A stretch of 52,431 bases of DNA, taken from assembly GCA_900316395.1 (NCBI GenBank), contig ONCT01000005.1, forward strand, positions 1 to 52,431, read 5' to 3'. Source of the stretch: an uncultured Lachnospiraceae bacterium (GTDB lineage Bacteria; Bacillota; Clostridia; Lachnospirales; Lachnospiraceae). Shown piece after piece: positions 41,160-51,265 of the stretch. Positions within the stretch are counted from its first letter, which is position 1. Each line of letters starts with the position of its first letter. The notes beneath the pieces were generated by a model. It saw only the letters and a program-made list of their open reading frames with translations. It ran no database searches and was not told where the DNA came from. Made by a program: the position numbers and the translations under genes.

Positions 41160-42776
41160 TTACGAATTATACCCATAATACCTTAGGCAAAGTGTTGTTA
41201 TATCATCAAATTGCTCTGCATCCCCCATGAATTCCCTTAGGTTCTCCCTTAAAGTAGCGTCAATTTCCTGTGGTGAATGTATGATATTATCATTTAACGC
41301 TGAAAGCATCCTCTCTAATCCGTACATTTTATCATCAACATTTCGAGCTTCTACAACTCCATCTGTGTAAATATATAACGTATCACCCTTGTTTAACTTA
41401 ATCTCGTTAATTCTGTATGGTATGTCTTCTAATATACCTACAATAGAACTGTGGTTATCATCTAGAAGAACGAAACGAGAACCATTCCTACTTATTGCAG
41501 CTAGTTCATGGCCTGCGTTAACGAATCGAAGTACACCTGTATCTAGAACAAGAACTCCCACCCATGCTGTCACGAACATATCAGTGGCATTATCACGCAC
41601 AAGAAGCTCATTAGCTTTATCTACAGCCTTATCAACTTCAGTGCCATGTATCATAATCTGGTTTTGTAACGTATTCTTAGCAAGAACCATAAAGAGAGCT
41701 GCCGATATTCCTTTATCAGATACGTCTCCTATTACAATAGCCAAATGATTGTCATCAACTAAGAAGAAATCATATAAATCTCCTCCCACATCTCTTGCCG
41801 GAGTCATGTCAGCATATATATCAAATTCCTTACGAGAAGAAATCTCAGAAGATACGCTAGGAAGCATTGCACTTTGAATCCTGCTTGCTGTATCAATTTC
41901 TGCCTTAACACGCTCCTTCTCAGCTGTTATAGCCTCATTTTCCTTAACATAACCCTTAAGCTTCCGATTCATTATTACCATGGAATCGGATAGAATCTCT
42001 ATCTCATCCCCTGTGTGAACATCTATTACAATATCACTCTCTTGTTCAATCTGTTCAACCATAGTTGTTGCAGCAGTATTCAATTTCTCCAGGGGTTCTA
42101 TAACTTTTCTCCTTAGAACGAAGTAAAAAGGAATCAACACTATTACCAGGACAGTTACAACACCAAGTAGTATATTTCTAAGTAAAGTAGGAAATATCAT
42201 GTCAGAATATGGCATTATAATATCAGCCTCTACGAGAGCTACCACATTATTATCACTGTCATAAATCGGCGTAACATATGCAGCATAATTATTCGACTTG
42301 TATTGATATAGAAAGAAAACCTCGCTACCTGTATAGAATGCATTCAATACCTCGTCCTTAGGATACTCCTCATTATAATACCATACATCCCCTATCTGTC
42401 TATGTTCACCGGAACTCCTGACTTCCCACACGTAACGAATTCCTTCATCTTCAGGAACATATACATACAAATAATGAAGTGATGAATCATCTAACATTCT
42501 TTGCATCATTTCGTTTATATTTTCATAATACTGGTCTTTTACTTTTGACTCTAAGTACCCCTTTATGCTATCTCCTGAAATACTTTTAGATAATACCCTC
42601 GAATATGACTGGGCAAAATCGCGATATATTTGATTTTCGTGTTTATAGACAACAAAACCTGAAATAATTCCTATTTCCACAACAAGAGCGACCATTATTA
42701 ATATAAGTTTAATCATGGATGTTCTTGCAAGTCTTCCCTTTTTTGCGCGACGATTATTTCCCTTTTTCATCAGCAT
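41160..42776 (-). CDS. membrane-bound SpoIIE-type PP2C phosphatase
   Basis: 538 residues. A membrane helix (about 25-45), an extracellular sensor domain (about 48-195), a second helix, a HAMP linker and a C-terminal PP2C/RsbU domain with DVGGDLYDFF, GDVSDKGISAALFM and the Asp in YTDGVVEARN. It would dephosphorylate a STAS antagonist such as the one encoded just upstream, in a partner-switching path. No anti-sigma kinase is in the window. ATG 42776 or ATG 42770 could be the start; both have only an AGAG site. Confidence 0.92.
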   Translation of the reverse strand: MLMKKGNNRRAKKGRLARTSMIKLILIMVALVVEIGIISGFVVYKHENQIYRDFAQSYSRVLSKSISGDSIKGYLESKVKDQYYENINEMMQRMLDDSSLHYLYVYVPEDEGIRYVWEVRSSGEHRQIGDVWYYNEEYPKDEVLNAFYTGSEVFFLYQYKSNNYAAYVTPIYDSDNNVVALVEADIIMPYSDMIFPTLLRNILLGVVTVLVIVLIPFYFVLRRKVIEPLEKLNTAATTMVEQIEQESDIVIDVHTGDEIEILSDSMVIMNRKLKGYVKENEAITAEKERVKAEIDTASRIQSAMLPSVSSEISSRKEFDIYADMTPARDVGGDLYDFFLVDDNHLAIVIGDVSDKGISAALFMVLAKNTLQNQIMIHGTEVDKAVDKANELLVRDNATDMFVTAWVGVLVLDTGVLRFVNAGHELAAISRNGSRFVLLDDNHSSIVGILEDIPYRINEIKLNKGDTLYIYTDGVVEARNVDDKMYGLERMLSALNDNIIHSPQEIDATLRENLREFMGDAEQFDDITTLCLRYYGYNS

Positions 42777-42793
42777 ACACTCTTTTTTCAGCT

Positions 42794-43102
42794 TTAAGTA
42801 TCTTTTTCAACGTCAAAAAATTCTAACAATCCTGTAACGTGAAATATTTCCCAGACTTCATCATTTAGTTTATGAAGAACAATTTTACCATTGTTTTTCT
42901 TTAGAGTTTTATATGCCGCAAGAATAACTCTAAGTCCTGCAGATGATATGTATTCTAATTCTTCAAAGTCAAAATTTAAAGTCTTAACACCACTAAGTTC
43001 ATTACTAAGAGCATCACTAAACATAGAAACTGTTGTAGCGTTTACACTACCAGATACCTTTACCGTTAGCTCATCGCCCTTTTTTTCTTTTGTTACTTTC
43101 AT
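42794..43102 (-). CDS. STAS-domain anti-sigma factor antagonist
   Basis: 102 residues, a single STAS domain. The phosphorylatable Ser lies in EYISSAGLRVIL. Such proteins free a sigma factor by binding its anti-sigma kinase. The phosphatase gene follows by 17 bases, so the pair forms the output end of a partner-switching path. AAAGGAGG precedes the ATG. The GH3 gene upstream is only 22 bases away. Confidence 0.92.
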   Translation of the reverse strand: MKVTKEKKGDELTVKVSGSVNATTVSMFSDALSNELSGVKTLNFDFEELEYISSAGLRVILAAYKTLKKNNGKIVLHKLNDEVWEIFHVTGLLEFFDVEKDT

Positions 43103-43124
43103 AAACTATCAAAGCCTCCTTTAA

Positions 43125-44849
43125 TTAATCCTCAGGCATCTTCAGTACTACTACAGGAACCTTTACCTGAGCTGCAGTGGAATTGCCCTTTCTTGATTTA
43201 TCTACTAGACGGTCCCACCAGCCTTCCTTCATAAAGACTACTTCGCAAGGATTAATCTGTGGTACCTGGTATCTAAACATACTATATAGACGATTCTCCC
43301 TACAGATTGCTTCATCTATAGCTTTTGTAAATTCTGCTTCATCCTTCGGCCTTCTCTTAGTTTCAACGCAGACCACATAGCATAGCTTCTTAGAATCAGT
43401 ATACACCTGACATCCTACAAAGCCTAAGTTATCCTTCTCTACTACACTTCGAACAGCAGTGAGTAGAGCAGAACCCGGGGCTTTCTCCTGTACCAGATTG
43501 GCCACATCCGTAGATTTTGATACAAAATAAATATTCGGTGTATCACCTGTAAAGCCATCCACCTTGACATAATCCTTCAGGCGATAACGATATAATCCTC
43601 CATATGTAGTAATAAGAACATCATATATTTCTCCATCCTCAAGCTCGTGTGCAAGAAGAGTATCTCCTCCTGACTGGGGAACGAACTCGAAGAAGGAAGT
43701 AGCAATTGAAAGAGCTCCTGCTGGCGTATTTGGAATTAATGGAATATTAATCTTCGCTTCACTCGAACCATATCCCACATCAAAATATATTGTATCTTCA
43801 GGCAACAAGGGTTTGATTTCATCAACAAAAACACCAACACTACCACCCAACCAGAAGGACGCAACTGTAATATCCTTCCAATAATATCGAGGTATAAAAC
43901 GATCTGATTTATATAGTTCTAGTAACTCATCTGCCCTCTTTGGATTAGGTCTTAAGGCTTCCCTTTCTTCTTCTTGAAGTTCCTTGGAAAGCTGATATTT
44001 ATTAGTACCATAACGAATATCCTTAATAATATCCTCAGCGTTCTCTTTTGCACAATCAACAAAAATCGTCAACATATGAGCATTGTTACCCAGAAAGGCG
44101 CTAAGGTCTGAATGGGCCATAGTAAGTCGCATAATTGTATAGTAAAGTGCCTCGTCAGTTAGTTCCTCTACCACTAAAGGCGAATATGCAAAAAACCTTT
44201 TAAGAAGCTTGCTTGTGGAATTAACAGTACGACCCGATGCTGCACCTGCAGGAATTCCACCTTCAGTCATTTGGGCATCAGCAGCATTGAAGAAAGGAAA
44301 TACTCTTCTAAGCCCCGCAGTTGATGTGTTAATAACCATCTCTATATAACGAATCTTTGTTAAAGCTTTTCTAGCTTCCTTCTCCATGGCACTCTCAGGA
44401 ATATACTTAAATGCCCCTGTAGAGCCTGAGGTCTGATGGAAGAAAACTGCCTTTCCTGGGAAGCTATAATCAGCTTCTCCCTTCATAAGACGTTCAAATC
44501 CTTCCTTGTAATCTTCAAATCCAGTTACAGGAACCATTCTTCTATAATCAGACACAGAATGAATCTTATGGAAATTATACTTTCTTCCAAACTCAGTATT
44601 ACGAGCACTTCGTATAATACTTGCAAGAACGAGCTTCTGCGCCGTCCTACAATGGCTATACATTTTGCGTTGTAGCTGTATACATTCTATTATGTTACAC
44701 TCGTTTAACACTTCATGAGGAGCTCTTATCCTCATTTGCTCTTCATATTCTTTGAGCTTCCTATTGGAAATTGGTCTGTTTACCACACTCTTAAGGGCTT
44801 TATCAGCCGCTTTTGTACGCATTTTAAATGTCTTATCACTAATTCTCAT
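43125..44849 (-). CDS. GH3-family acyl-adenylate amidosynthetase-like protein (copy 1)
   Basis: 574 residues from ATG 44849, preceded by AAAGGAAAT; a longer frame to 44909 overlaps the transporter gene. The GH3 ATP-binding loop is HQTSGSTGAFKYIPES, the later motifs are FDVGYGSSEA and YGGLYRYRLKDYVKV. Plant GH3 enzymes join carboxylic acids to amino acids through an acyl adenylate. Bacterial members have no assigned substrate that I know of. A second, diverged GH3 gene lies at the other end of the same run. Confidence 0.88.
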   Translation of the reverse strand: MRISDKTFKMRTKAADKALKSVVNRPISNRKLKEYEEQMRIRAPHEVLNECNIIECIQLQRKMYSHCRTAQKLVLASIIRSARNTEFGRKYNFHKIHSVSDYRRMVPVTGFEDYKEGFERLMKGEADYSFPGKAVFFHQTSGSTGAFKYIPESAMEKEARKALTKIRYIEMVINTSTAGLRRVFPFFNAADAQMTEGGIPAGAASGRTVNSTSKLLKRFFAYSPLVVEELTDEALYYTIMRLTMAHSDLSAFLGNNAHMLTIFVDCAKENAEDIIKDIRYGTNKYQLSKELQEEEREALRPNPKRADELLELYKSDRFIPRYYWKDITVASFWLGGSVGVFVDEIKPLLPEDTIYFDVGYGSSEAKINIPLIPNTPAGALSIATSFFEFVPQSGGDTLLAHELEDGEIYDVLITTYGGLYRYRLKDYVKVDGFTGDTPNIYFVSKSTDVANLVQEKAPGSALLTAVRSVVEKDNLGFVGCQVYTDSKKLCYVVCVETKRRPKDEAEFTKAIDEAICRENRLYSMFRYQVPQINPCEVVFMKEGWWDRLVDKSRKGNSTAAQVKVPVVVLKMPED

Positions 44850-44865
44850 ATTATCATTTCCTTTG

Positions 44866-46629
44866 CTATTCTGATGCACCCTTTTCATACATCGCCTTAT
44901 ATAATCCACCTTGTCTTATTAACTCATCATGACTTCCCACTTCCTTAATATCTCCATCTACCATGAAAATAATCTGGTCAGCATTCTTAATGGTGTATAA
45001 TCTATGAGCGATTATGAAGCTTGTACGTCCCTGCATCATTTTCTCCATCGCCTGGGTAATAAGAACATCCGTCTTAGTATCCACCTGGGATGTAGCTTCA
45101 TCAAGAATAAGAATTGGAGGGTCTGCAATTACAGCCCTAGCAATTGCAAGGAGCTGCTTCTCACCTGCAGAGAGAGCAGAATTCTCATCACTTATTCTTG
45201 TATCATATCCCTTCGGCAGCTTCTCTATGAAGCTATCACATTGAACTGTCTTCGCAGCAGCAATTATTTCTTCACGCGTAGCATCCGGTCTGCCATAGGC
45301 AATATTCTCTGCAATGGTACCGTCAAAAATCCAAGAATCCTGTAGTACCATTCCAAAATTCTTACGAAGATTCTCCTTAGTCATATCAGTTGATTTGACA
45401 CCATCTATTGCTATGCTTCCATCCCAGATATCATAAAATCTCATAAGCAGATTAATAAGGGTGGTCTTGCCTGCACCAGATGGACCTACAATAGCCATTG
45501 TCTGTCCAGGATGGGCGCTAAAGGATACATCCTTCATAAGCTGCTTATCTGCCACATAACCGAACTGTACATGGGTAAAATCCACTCTTCCCTTCATGTC
45601 CGTTATCTTAGCTAGTGCATTAGGGTCAACCTCCTCCTCTGGAGCATCTAGAAGTTCATACACTCTTTCTGCAGCCGTTAAGCCTGTCTGTACATTGTTC
45701 ATTGACGACGACAAAGAAGAGAATGGGGTTCCTACCATATTGCCATAGAAGATAAATGCCTGGAATTCTCCAATTGTCAGATTATTATTAATTAGCATAA
45801 TTCCGCCTATAATACATAGGGCAATATAAGATACATTATTAATCAATGTTGCCATTGGGATTACAAATCCCGACAGGAATCTACTAGATACATAGGTATC
45901 ATAGAATACTTTGTTTTTCTCCTCAAATGACTCCATCTTCTTATTCTCACATCCGTAGGCTTTCATTAGAAGATGGTTGGAAAATGTATCACTTACCAGG
46001 GCGTTCAAATCACCAAGGGAATTATTCTGCTTACGAAACAGTCGATTAGTAACCCTTAGAATTAACATTAATAGTAGTATTCCTAACGGAAGAACAACTA
46101 TATAAATCAGAGCAAGCTTAACATTAGTAATGAACATCATTACTATGAGACTAATCAAAAGCACAACCTGGCCAAGCAATGTTGAAACAGTTGACTCAAG
46201 AGAGTTGGACATGGCAACCATATCATTAGTCACACGTGATAATATATCTCCTACAGGATGTGTGTCCATATAGGACAAGGTAGTCTTATTAAGTTTCTGC
46301 TGTGCACGATTACGAAGAGAACGAATCAGGCTCTGGGATATTTTCACCATGTTACGATTGACGAATCCGTCCACTCCATATCCAATCAAGAACATAACTG
46401 CAAGAAATATACATTCCTTTATCAGAAGAGCTGTATCAAAGTTTCCTGACTCTGCAGATGCAGCAAGGCCATCTGTTATTCTACCTGCTATACCTGGCGC
46501 CACAGCAAGGCACACCTTCGCAATTGCAATAATAGCTATTGAGAAAAATAGTAGTCTCCTTCCACCTTTTCCAATATCCTTCAGGATGCGGGAAAGTGCG
46601 CTGCTTTTTTTCTTTTCTTTTGCACTCAT
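44866..46629 (-). CDS. ABC exporter half-transporter, canonical subunit
   Basis: 587 residues. Six membrane helices (about 25-325) and an ATPase domain with Walker A GPSGAGKTTL, signature LSAGEKQL, Walker B ILILDEATSQVD and the catalytic Glu, so this is the intact site partner. It overlaps the other half gene by 4 bases. No C39 domain. Substrate may be the product of the GH3/CapA cluster. Confidence 0.93.
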   Translation of the reverse strand: MSAKEKKKSSALSRILKDIGKGGRRLLFFSIAIIAIAKVCLAVAPGIAGRITDGLAASAESGNFDTALLIKECIFLAVMFLIGYGVDGFVNRNMVKISQSLIRSLRNRAQQKLNKTTLSYMDTHPVGDILSRVTNDMVAMSNSLESTVSTLLGQVVLLISLIVMMFITNVKLALIYIVVLPLGILLLMLILRVTNRLFRKQNNSLGDLNALVSDTFSNHLLMKAYGCENKKMESFEEKNKVFYDTYVSSRFLSGFVIPMATLINNVSYIALCIIGGIMLINNNLTIGEFQAFIFYGNMVGTPFSSLSSSMNNVQTGLTAAERVYELLDAPEEEVDPNALAKITDMKGRVDFTHVQFGYVADKQLMKDVSFSAHPGQTMAIVGPSGAGKTTLINLLMRFYDIWDGSIAIDGVKSTDMTKENLRKNFGMVLQDSWIFDGTIAENIAYGRPDATREEIIAAAKTVQCDSFIEKLPKGYDTRISDENSALSAGEKQLLAIARAVIADPPILILDEATSQVDTKTDVLITQAMEKMMQGRTSFIIAHRLYTIKNADQIIFMVDGDIKEVGSHDELIRQGGLYKAMYEKGASE

Positions 46630-48365
46630 TTCGCACCCTCCTCTAAATAACTCTGTGTACGATAAATCTCACGATACTCATCACAGCTTTGTAATAATTC
46701 CTCGTGACTTCCTTTGCCTACAATGCGTCCTCTGTCTAATACAATAATCTGGTCTGCATCCTTGATAGTAGAAATCTTCTGGGCAACCATGATAACAGTC
46801 TTACCATCAAGCATAGTCATAATCTTTTCTCTCGCCTTCTTCTCTGTTGCTGCATCTAATGCTGAAAATGTATCATCAAAGATGTAAACACTTGCATCCT
46901 TACAAACAGTTCTCGCAAGAGAAAGCCTCTGTCTTTGTCCTCCTGAGATATTAGTTCCACCTGGTGCCATCTTGGTATCAATACCATCTGGCATCTTATC
47001 AATCACCTCATCAAAGCAGGCCGCCTTAACTGCTTCTTCAATTTGCTCATCAGCCACATTACCATCATACATTGTAATGTTACTTCTAGCAGTATCCTCA
47101 AAGACCATTGCGCGCTGGGTTGCATAAGAGAAGGATTTGCGATATTCATCTAAATCCCTTTCTCTTAGGGAAACCCCGTCTACTGAAATATCTCCAAAGG
47201 TAGGTTCGTAAAAGCCCATTAGAAGATTCATTATTGTAGTCTTACCACTTCCTGTTGTTCCAATAAAGGCTGTCTTCTTACCTGCCTTGGCGGTAAATGA
47301 CACATTTGCAATAACATCTGTTGCTCCAGAATATCCGAATATGACATCTGAAAATGTTATTTCACCCTGCTTAACTGGCTCAGTGCTCTTATTATTCCCT
47401 TCTTCTTCGTCGGCTCTAGCCTTCATATCTAGCAGTTCATTAATTCTCTTACATGATACAGATACCTTAGGAAGCAGGTTAACCATAACTGGTACAACCC
47501 CAAGACTTGTAATAAAGTATGCCAGATATTGAAAAATCAACAGCAAATCACTAATTGAAGCCATTCCTGCCCTTAGCTGTGATGAAGATGCCAAGTATAT
47601 TATCACCACTGCCCAATTCATTAATACCATAGAAATTGGTGAAAGGAAGTTGATTTTAGCATTTGCAGAAATTGCCACATCATATGTATCATCATTAGCC
47701 TTAACCATCTTCTCCTCTTCAAGAGATTCATTCCTAAATGCACGAATTGTACGAACACCAGTAATTTTTTCCTTCATAAGAAGATTAATATAATCTATCT
47801 TGCCTTGTAGCTTTTCAAATAAAGGCTTAGAACGGGCTCCAAGATATATAAGTATAAATACTGTTATAGCAAATATTATAAATAGAATTGTAAAAAGGAG
47901 ACGATTCATCCTGAAAATCAGCACAAGCATACAGACAATAATGATAGGGACCATCAAGGATGTACGCATTATATTAATTACAAGAATCTGTATCTGAGTT
48001 GCATCTGCAATTGTTCTTGTAAGAAGAGAAGATTCTCCAAATGTGGAGAATTCCTGAGGTGACAATGTAACCACTTTTTTATAGCAGTCTTCACGTATAC
48101 GACATGTCATTTTGGCTACAATCTTCGCACTTAAATAAGAGGCAGCAATAGTACATGCCCCAACCAATAATGTAAATACAATCATCTTAATTCCAGAATG
48201 AATAATATAATCCATATCCTGTCGTCCAACACCATTATCAATGATGTTCTTCATCTCTTTCATTAAGAAAACTGTCTGTATAATAATCTGCAATGCAACA
48301 AATACTATATTTAAAATAACTAGCAGCTTGTTTTCTTTGAAGTATCTGCCTAACAAACGTATCAT
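46626..48365 (-). CDS. ABC exporter half-transporter, degenerate-site subunit
   Basis: 579 residues. Six membrane helices and an ATPase domain with Walker A GTTGSGKTTI, signature NISGGQRQRLS and Walker B VYIFDDTFSALD, where the catalytic Glu is replaced by Asp. A degenerate site in one half and an intact one in the other is typical of heterodimeric exporters like BmrCD or TM287/288. It follows the CapA-like gene by 3 bases. Confidence 0.93.
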   Translation of the reverse strand: MIRLLGRYFKENKLLVILNIVFVALQIIIQTVFLMKEMKNIIDNGVGRQDMDYIIHSGIKMIVFTLLVGACTIAASYLSAKIVAKMTCRIREDCYKKVVTLSPQEFSTFGESSLLTRTIADATQIQILVINIMRTSLMVPIIIVCMLVLIFRMNRLLFTILFIIFAITVFILIYLGARSKPLFEKLQGKIDYINLLMKEKITGVRTIRAFRNESLEEEKMVKANDDTYDVAISANAKINFLSPISMVLMNWAVVIIYLASSSQLRAGMASISDLLLIFQYLAYFITSLGVVPVMVNLLPKVSVSCKRINELLDMKARADEEEGNNKSTEPVKQGEITFSDVIFGYSGATDVIANVSFTAKAGKKTAFIGTTGSGKTTIMNLLMGFYEPTFGDISVDGVSLRERDLDEYRKSFSYATQRAMVFEDTARSNITMYDGNVADEQIEEAVKAACFDEVIDKMPDGIDTKMAPGGTNISGGQRQRLSLARTVCKDASVYIFDDTFSALDAATEKKAREKIMTMLDGKTVIMVAQKISTIKDADQIIVLDRGRIVGKGSHEELLQSCDEYREIYRTQSYLEEGAK

Positions 48366-48368
48366 CTC

Positions 48369-49508
48369 TTACTCCTTCGTATTAATGCCTCTAAGTGCAT
48401 TATACACTCCTTCAATATTCGCCCATGTCACATCAGAAGGCCTCTTAAAAATACTATCCTTCATAGCTTGTTTCGTCATAATATCATTAAAGAGCTTATT
48501 CAAATATTCTGTATCAATTCTTATTCCAAGATTGCGCTCCATAATCTTGAATATCTTATTCTCACCAGCCAACTCATCTGTATATGATGAAAGTGGATAG
48601 GTTGTAAAATGACTATAGTGATCATCTGTATGAGTAACAAGAGGAATGATTTTTGCTTTGGTAATTTTCGCTCTATTATTACCTTTCGTAATCTCTACAT
48701 CTGCCATTCCACCAAGCATTGTCCCCTGATTAACCTGACAGGAAATATAATTACCAAGAGAAAAAATACAAGGAACCTTACGATTGTCCAAGGTTGTAAT
48801 TACAGTCATATTCTGTACAACATGTGGATGTGTACCAATAATAATATCTGCACCAGCATTTGCAAAAATAAAAGCCCACTCTTTCTGAATGTCTACAGGC
48901 TCGTAGAGATACTCACATCCCCAATGAGGAAATACCGCAACGATGTCAGCTATTTTCCTTGCCTCTTCAATCTGCTTTTTAATTCTGCCCTTGGTATAAC
49001 CCTTCATTACATCCACGCAATAGGAATGGGAAGGCATAACAGGATGATAATTCAAGGTTGACGTATAATTAAGAATTGCTACTCGTATACCATCTCTTAC
49101 AACTACACGAATCTTCTCCTGGTCCTCTTTGCTGGTATGAATACCTGTATAAACAATATCCTTATCTTCCTGCCTTCTCTCCCAGTATGATACTGTATCG
49201 CAGATAGCCTTGTAGCCTTTGTCAAGGGCATGATTAGATGCATGGGTAACAACATTGAACCCAGCGTCAATAATAGCATCTCCCACAACCATTGGACTGC
49301 CAAATGCAGGAAAAGAACTAACTTTATTCTCATCCTCCACAAGAATTGTTTCCTGATTGATAACAGCTATCTCAGCTTCATTTATCAATCCTAAGATATG
49401 TTCATACATTCCATGAAAATCATATCCACCCTCTGTAAGACGCGCTGCCTCATATAACTGTCTATGTATTAAATTATCGCCAACAGCTCTTAATCGTATA
49501 GTATTCAT
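48369..49508 (-). CDS. CapA-type metallophosphatase-fold protein without anchor
   Basis: 379 residues. The fold motifs are RLRAVGDNLIHR, NQETIL, THASNHALDKG, FPHWGCEYLY and GTHPHVVQNM, as in the other CapA-like protein. Unlike that one it has no signal peptide or membrane helix, so it should act inside the cell. It lies between GH3 copy 2 and the exporter genes with spacings under 20 bases, so it is part of that unit. Confidence 0.88.
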   Translation of the reverse strand: MNTIRLRAVGDNLIHRQLYEAARLTEGGYDFHGMYEHILGLINEAEIAVINQETILVEDENKVSSFPAFGSPMVVGDAIIDAGFNVVTHASNHALDKGYKAICDTVSYWERRQEDKDIVYTGIHTSKEDQEKIRVVVRDGIRVAILNYTSTLNYHPVMPSHSYCVDVMKGYTKGRIKKQIEEARKIADIVAVFPHWGCEYLYEPVDIQKEWAFIFANAGADIIIGTHPHVVQNMTVITTLDNRKVPCIFSLGNYISCQVNQGTMLGGMADVEITKGNNRAKITKAKIIPLVTHTDDHYSHFTTYPLSSYTDELAGENKIFKIMERNLGIRIDTEYLNKLFNDIMTKQAMKDSIFKRPSDVTWANIEGVYNALRGINTKE

Positions 49509-49524
49509 ATATTAGCTATTCCTT

Positions 49525-51255
49525 TCAGTCATACTTCTCCTGTAATCCAAAGAAAAAGTTATACTTCATTGGAGTATCAATAACACGCACTGGCTTTAAC
49601 TGGTTCGCAGAAACTCCCTTAAGAATCATCATATCTCGGTAAAGCTGATATGTCTCCTGCTGCAAAAGCACAAGCTCTGCTGGCTTTAACACTCCATTTC
49701 TTACTTTGTCACCATATGACGGATTGGCCTGCATCAGCTTACCGTCAATAACATCTCTTAACTTAGGAATGTCTTCCTTAGGTACAATTCTATCTGGCTC
49801 CATTAAGAACACATAATGGCCTGGCTTAGAATCATCATCACCATAGATACTATAATCGTTAATGTTAACTCCTGTTTCCTTACAGAATTGATAAACAGAC
49901 CAGTCTAGAGCTTCCTGATTAGTCTTCTCACCTGCAATTGACATTGTCTGAGACTTGCGATATATGAACTTAACCATAGGTGATTGATTGTAATATCCTG
50001 TTACACGTATCACATCCTTGATTCGATAACGGTAGAAGCCAGACAGATTTGTTATTACAATTTCATACTCCTCGCCAATCTCTAGTTCATCAATAGTAAG
50101 GGTCTTCGAGTCATCCTCGTTCTTAACAGGAATGAATTCATAGAATCCACCCTCTGGTATCAGCACATAGGAAGTATCCTCTGCATGACGCGCTGTTGCG
50201 AATAAGCCTTCAGAAGCAGCATACATCACATTATTAAACGGTATATTCTTGCCTGTATATCGACGCATTTTCTTTGTATATGCAAAGAATCCGCCTGTAC
50301 CTATACTTGCAATCATCTGAACCTTAGGCCAAATTCTTGGAATAATACAATCTGTGCCCTTCTTAAATTCTCTCATAAGCTCCCTTGCTCTATCAGGATT
50401 AGGGCTAAGGTCCTGAGACAATTTATCACGCAGGTTCTGAGGAATCTCAATCTCCTTATTAATACGACCATAATATATATCCTTGCATAGCATCTTGTAG
50501 TTGGCAGTAATATAATCCATCATATCTACTAGAGATGTAATAAATGCACCATCTAGAAATATAATATCTCTTCGCTCTAAGACAAATCTTGCTCGAAGGT
50601 ATTTAAGGTCCATATCATATTCTGGAGAAATAATATCCCATGGTGGAGTAAGAATATATTCAACAATATCTTTAACCTGCTTTAATAAATTTCCAGAAAT
50701 AGCACCCTTAGGAACACCCGTAGGTGTCTCACGGAATTTCAACTCTAATGTATTGGCTCCATAGCCCAGCTTTAATGGACGGTATTTTGTGGTAATGTAG
50801 TACTCATTCATAACGCCGAATACCATAGCCGAGCCATACTTGGAATACTTATCTAATTCCATCTGTGACACTGGAATGTGCTTTGGCACACCTACACTTC
50901 CAGAGCTTAGCGCATAATGCTTTGGCTCATCTGACGTTATAAGGTTCTTCTCACCCTTTTTTACCATACGACGAATATATGGCTCATAAGTATCATACTC
51001 AGAAAAGGGCACTCGACTCTTATATTCGCTTATGCTCTTAATATCAGCGAATCCATATTTTTTTCCATATTCTGTATTAGCATTTTTCTCAAGAAGGTTC
51101 ATTAAAGTTTCCTTCTGAAGCTTTACTGCCTTCTCAGAATTCTTATCAAGGTCATGTACTGCGCGTCTGCCACGTTCCATCATAACATTAACAACTACTG
51201 CATTTATCACCTTGTCTCTTGCCTTCTTAATTTCCTGTGCAACTAGTTCTTTCAT
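49525..51255 (-). CDS. GH3-family acyl-adenylate amidosynthetase-like protein (copy 2)
   Basis: 576 residues. The ATP loop is ALSSGSVGVPKHIPVS, later motifs are MYAASEGLFA and NLSGFYRYRIKDVIRV. It has the same fold as copy 1 but different loop residues, so the two probably join different substrates. It follows the DUF1015 gene by 10 bases. No carrier protein or condensation domain is nearby. Confidence 0.88.
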   Translation of the reverse strand: MKELVAQEIKKARDKVINAVVVNVMMERGRRAVHDLDKNSEKAVKLQKETLMNLLEKNANTEYGKKYGFADIKSISEYKSRVPFSEYDTYEPYIRRMVKKGEKNLITSDEPKHYALSSGSVGVPKHIPVSQMELDKYSKYGSAMVFGVMNEYYITTKYRPLKLGYGANTLELKFRETPTGVPKGAISGNLLKQVKDIVEYILTPPWDIISPEYDMDLKYLRARFVLERRDIIFLDGAFITSLVDMMDYITANYKMLCKDIYYGRINKEIEIPQNLRDKLSQDLSPNPDRARELMREFKKGTDCIIPRIWPKVQMIASIGTGGFFAYTKKMRRYTGKNIPFNNVMYAASEGLFATARHAEDTSYVLIPEGGFYEFIPVKNEDDSKTLTIDELEIGEEYEIVITNLSGFYRYRIKDVIRVTGYYNQSPMVKFIYRKSQTMSIAGEKTNQEALDWSVYQFCKETGVNINDYSIYGDDDSKPGHYVFLMEPDRIVPKEDIPKLRDVIDGKLMQANPSYGDKVRNGVLKPAELVLLQQETYQLYRDMMILKGVSANQLKPVRVIDTPMKYNFFFGLQEKYD

Positions 51256-51265
51256 ATTCCTTTAA

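Noticed and set aside
44866..48365. C39 peptidase-type exporter for the Nif11 proteins
   Set aside because: Both subunits start directly with the membrane domain and lack the N-terminal peptidase; they lie 37 kb away in another operon.
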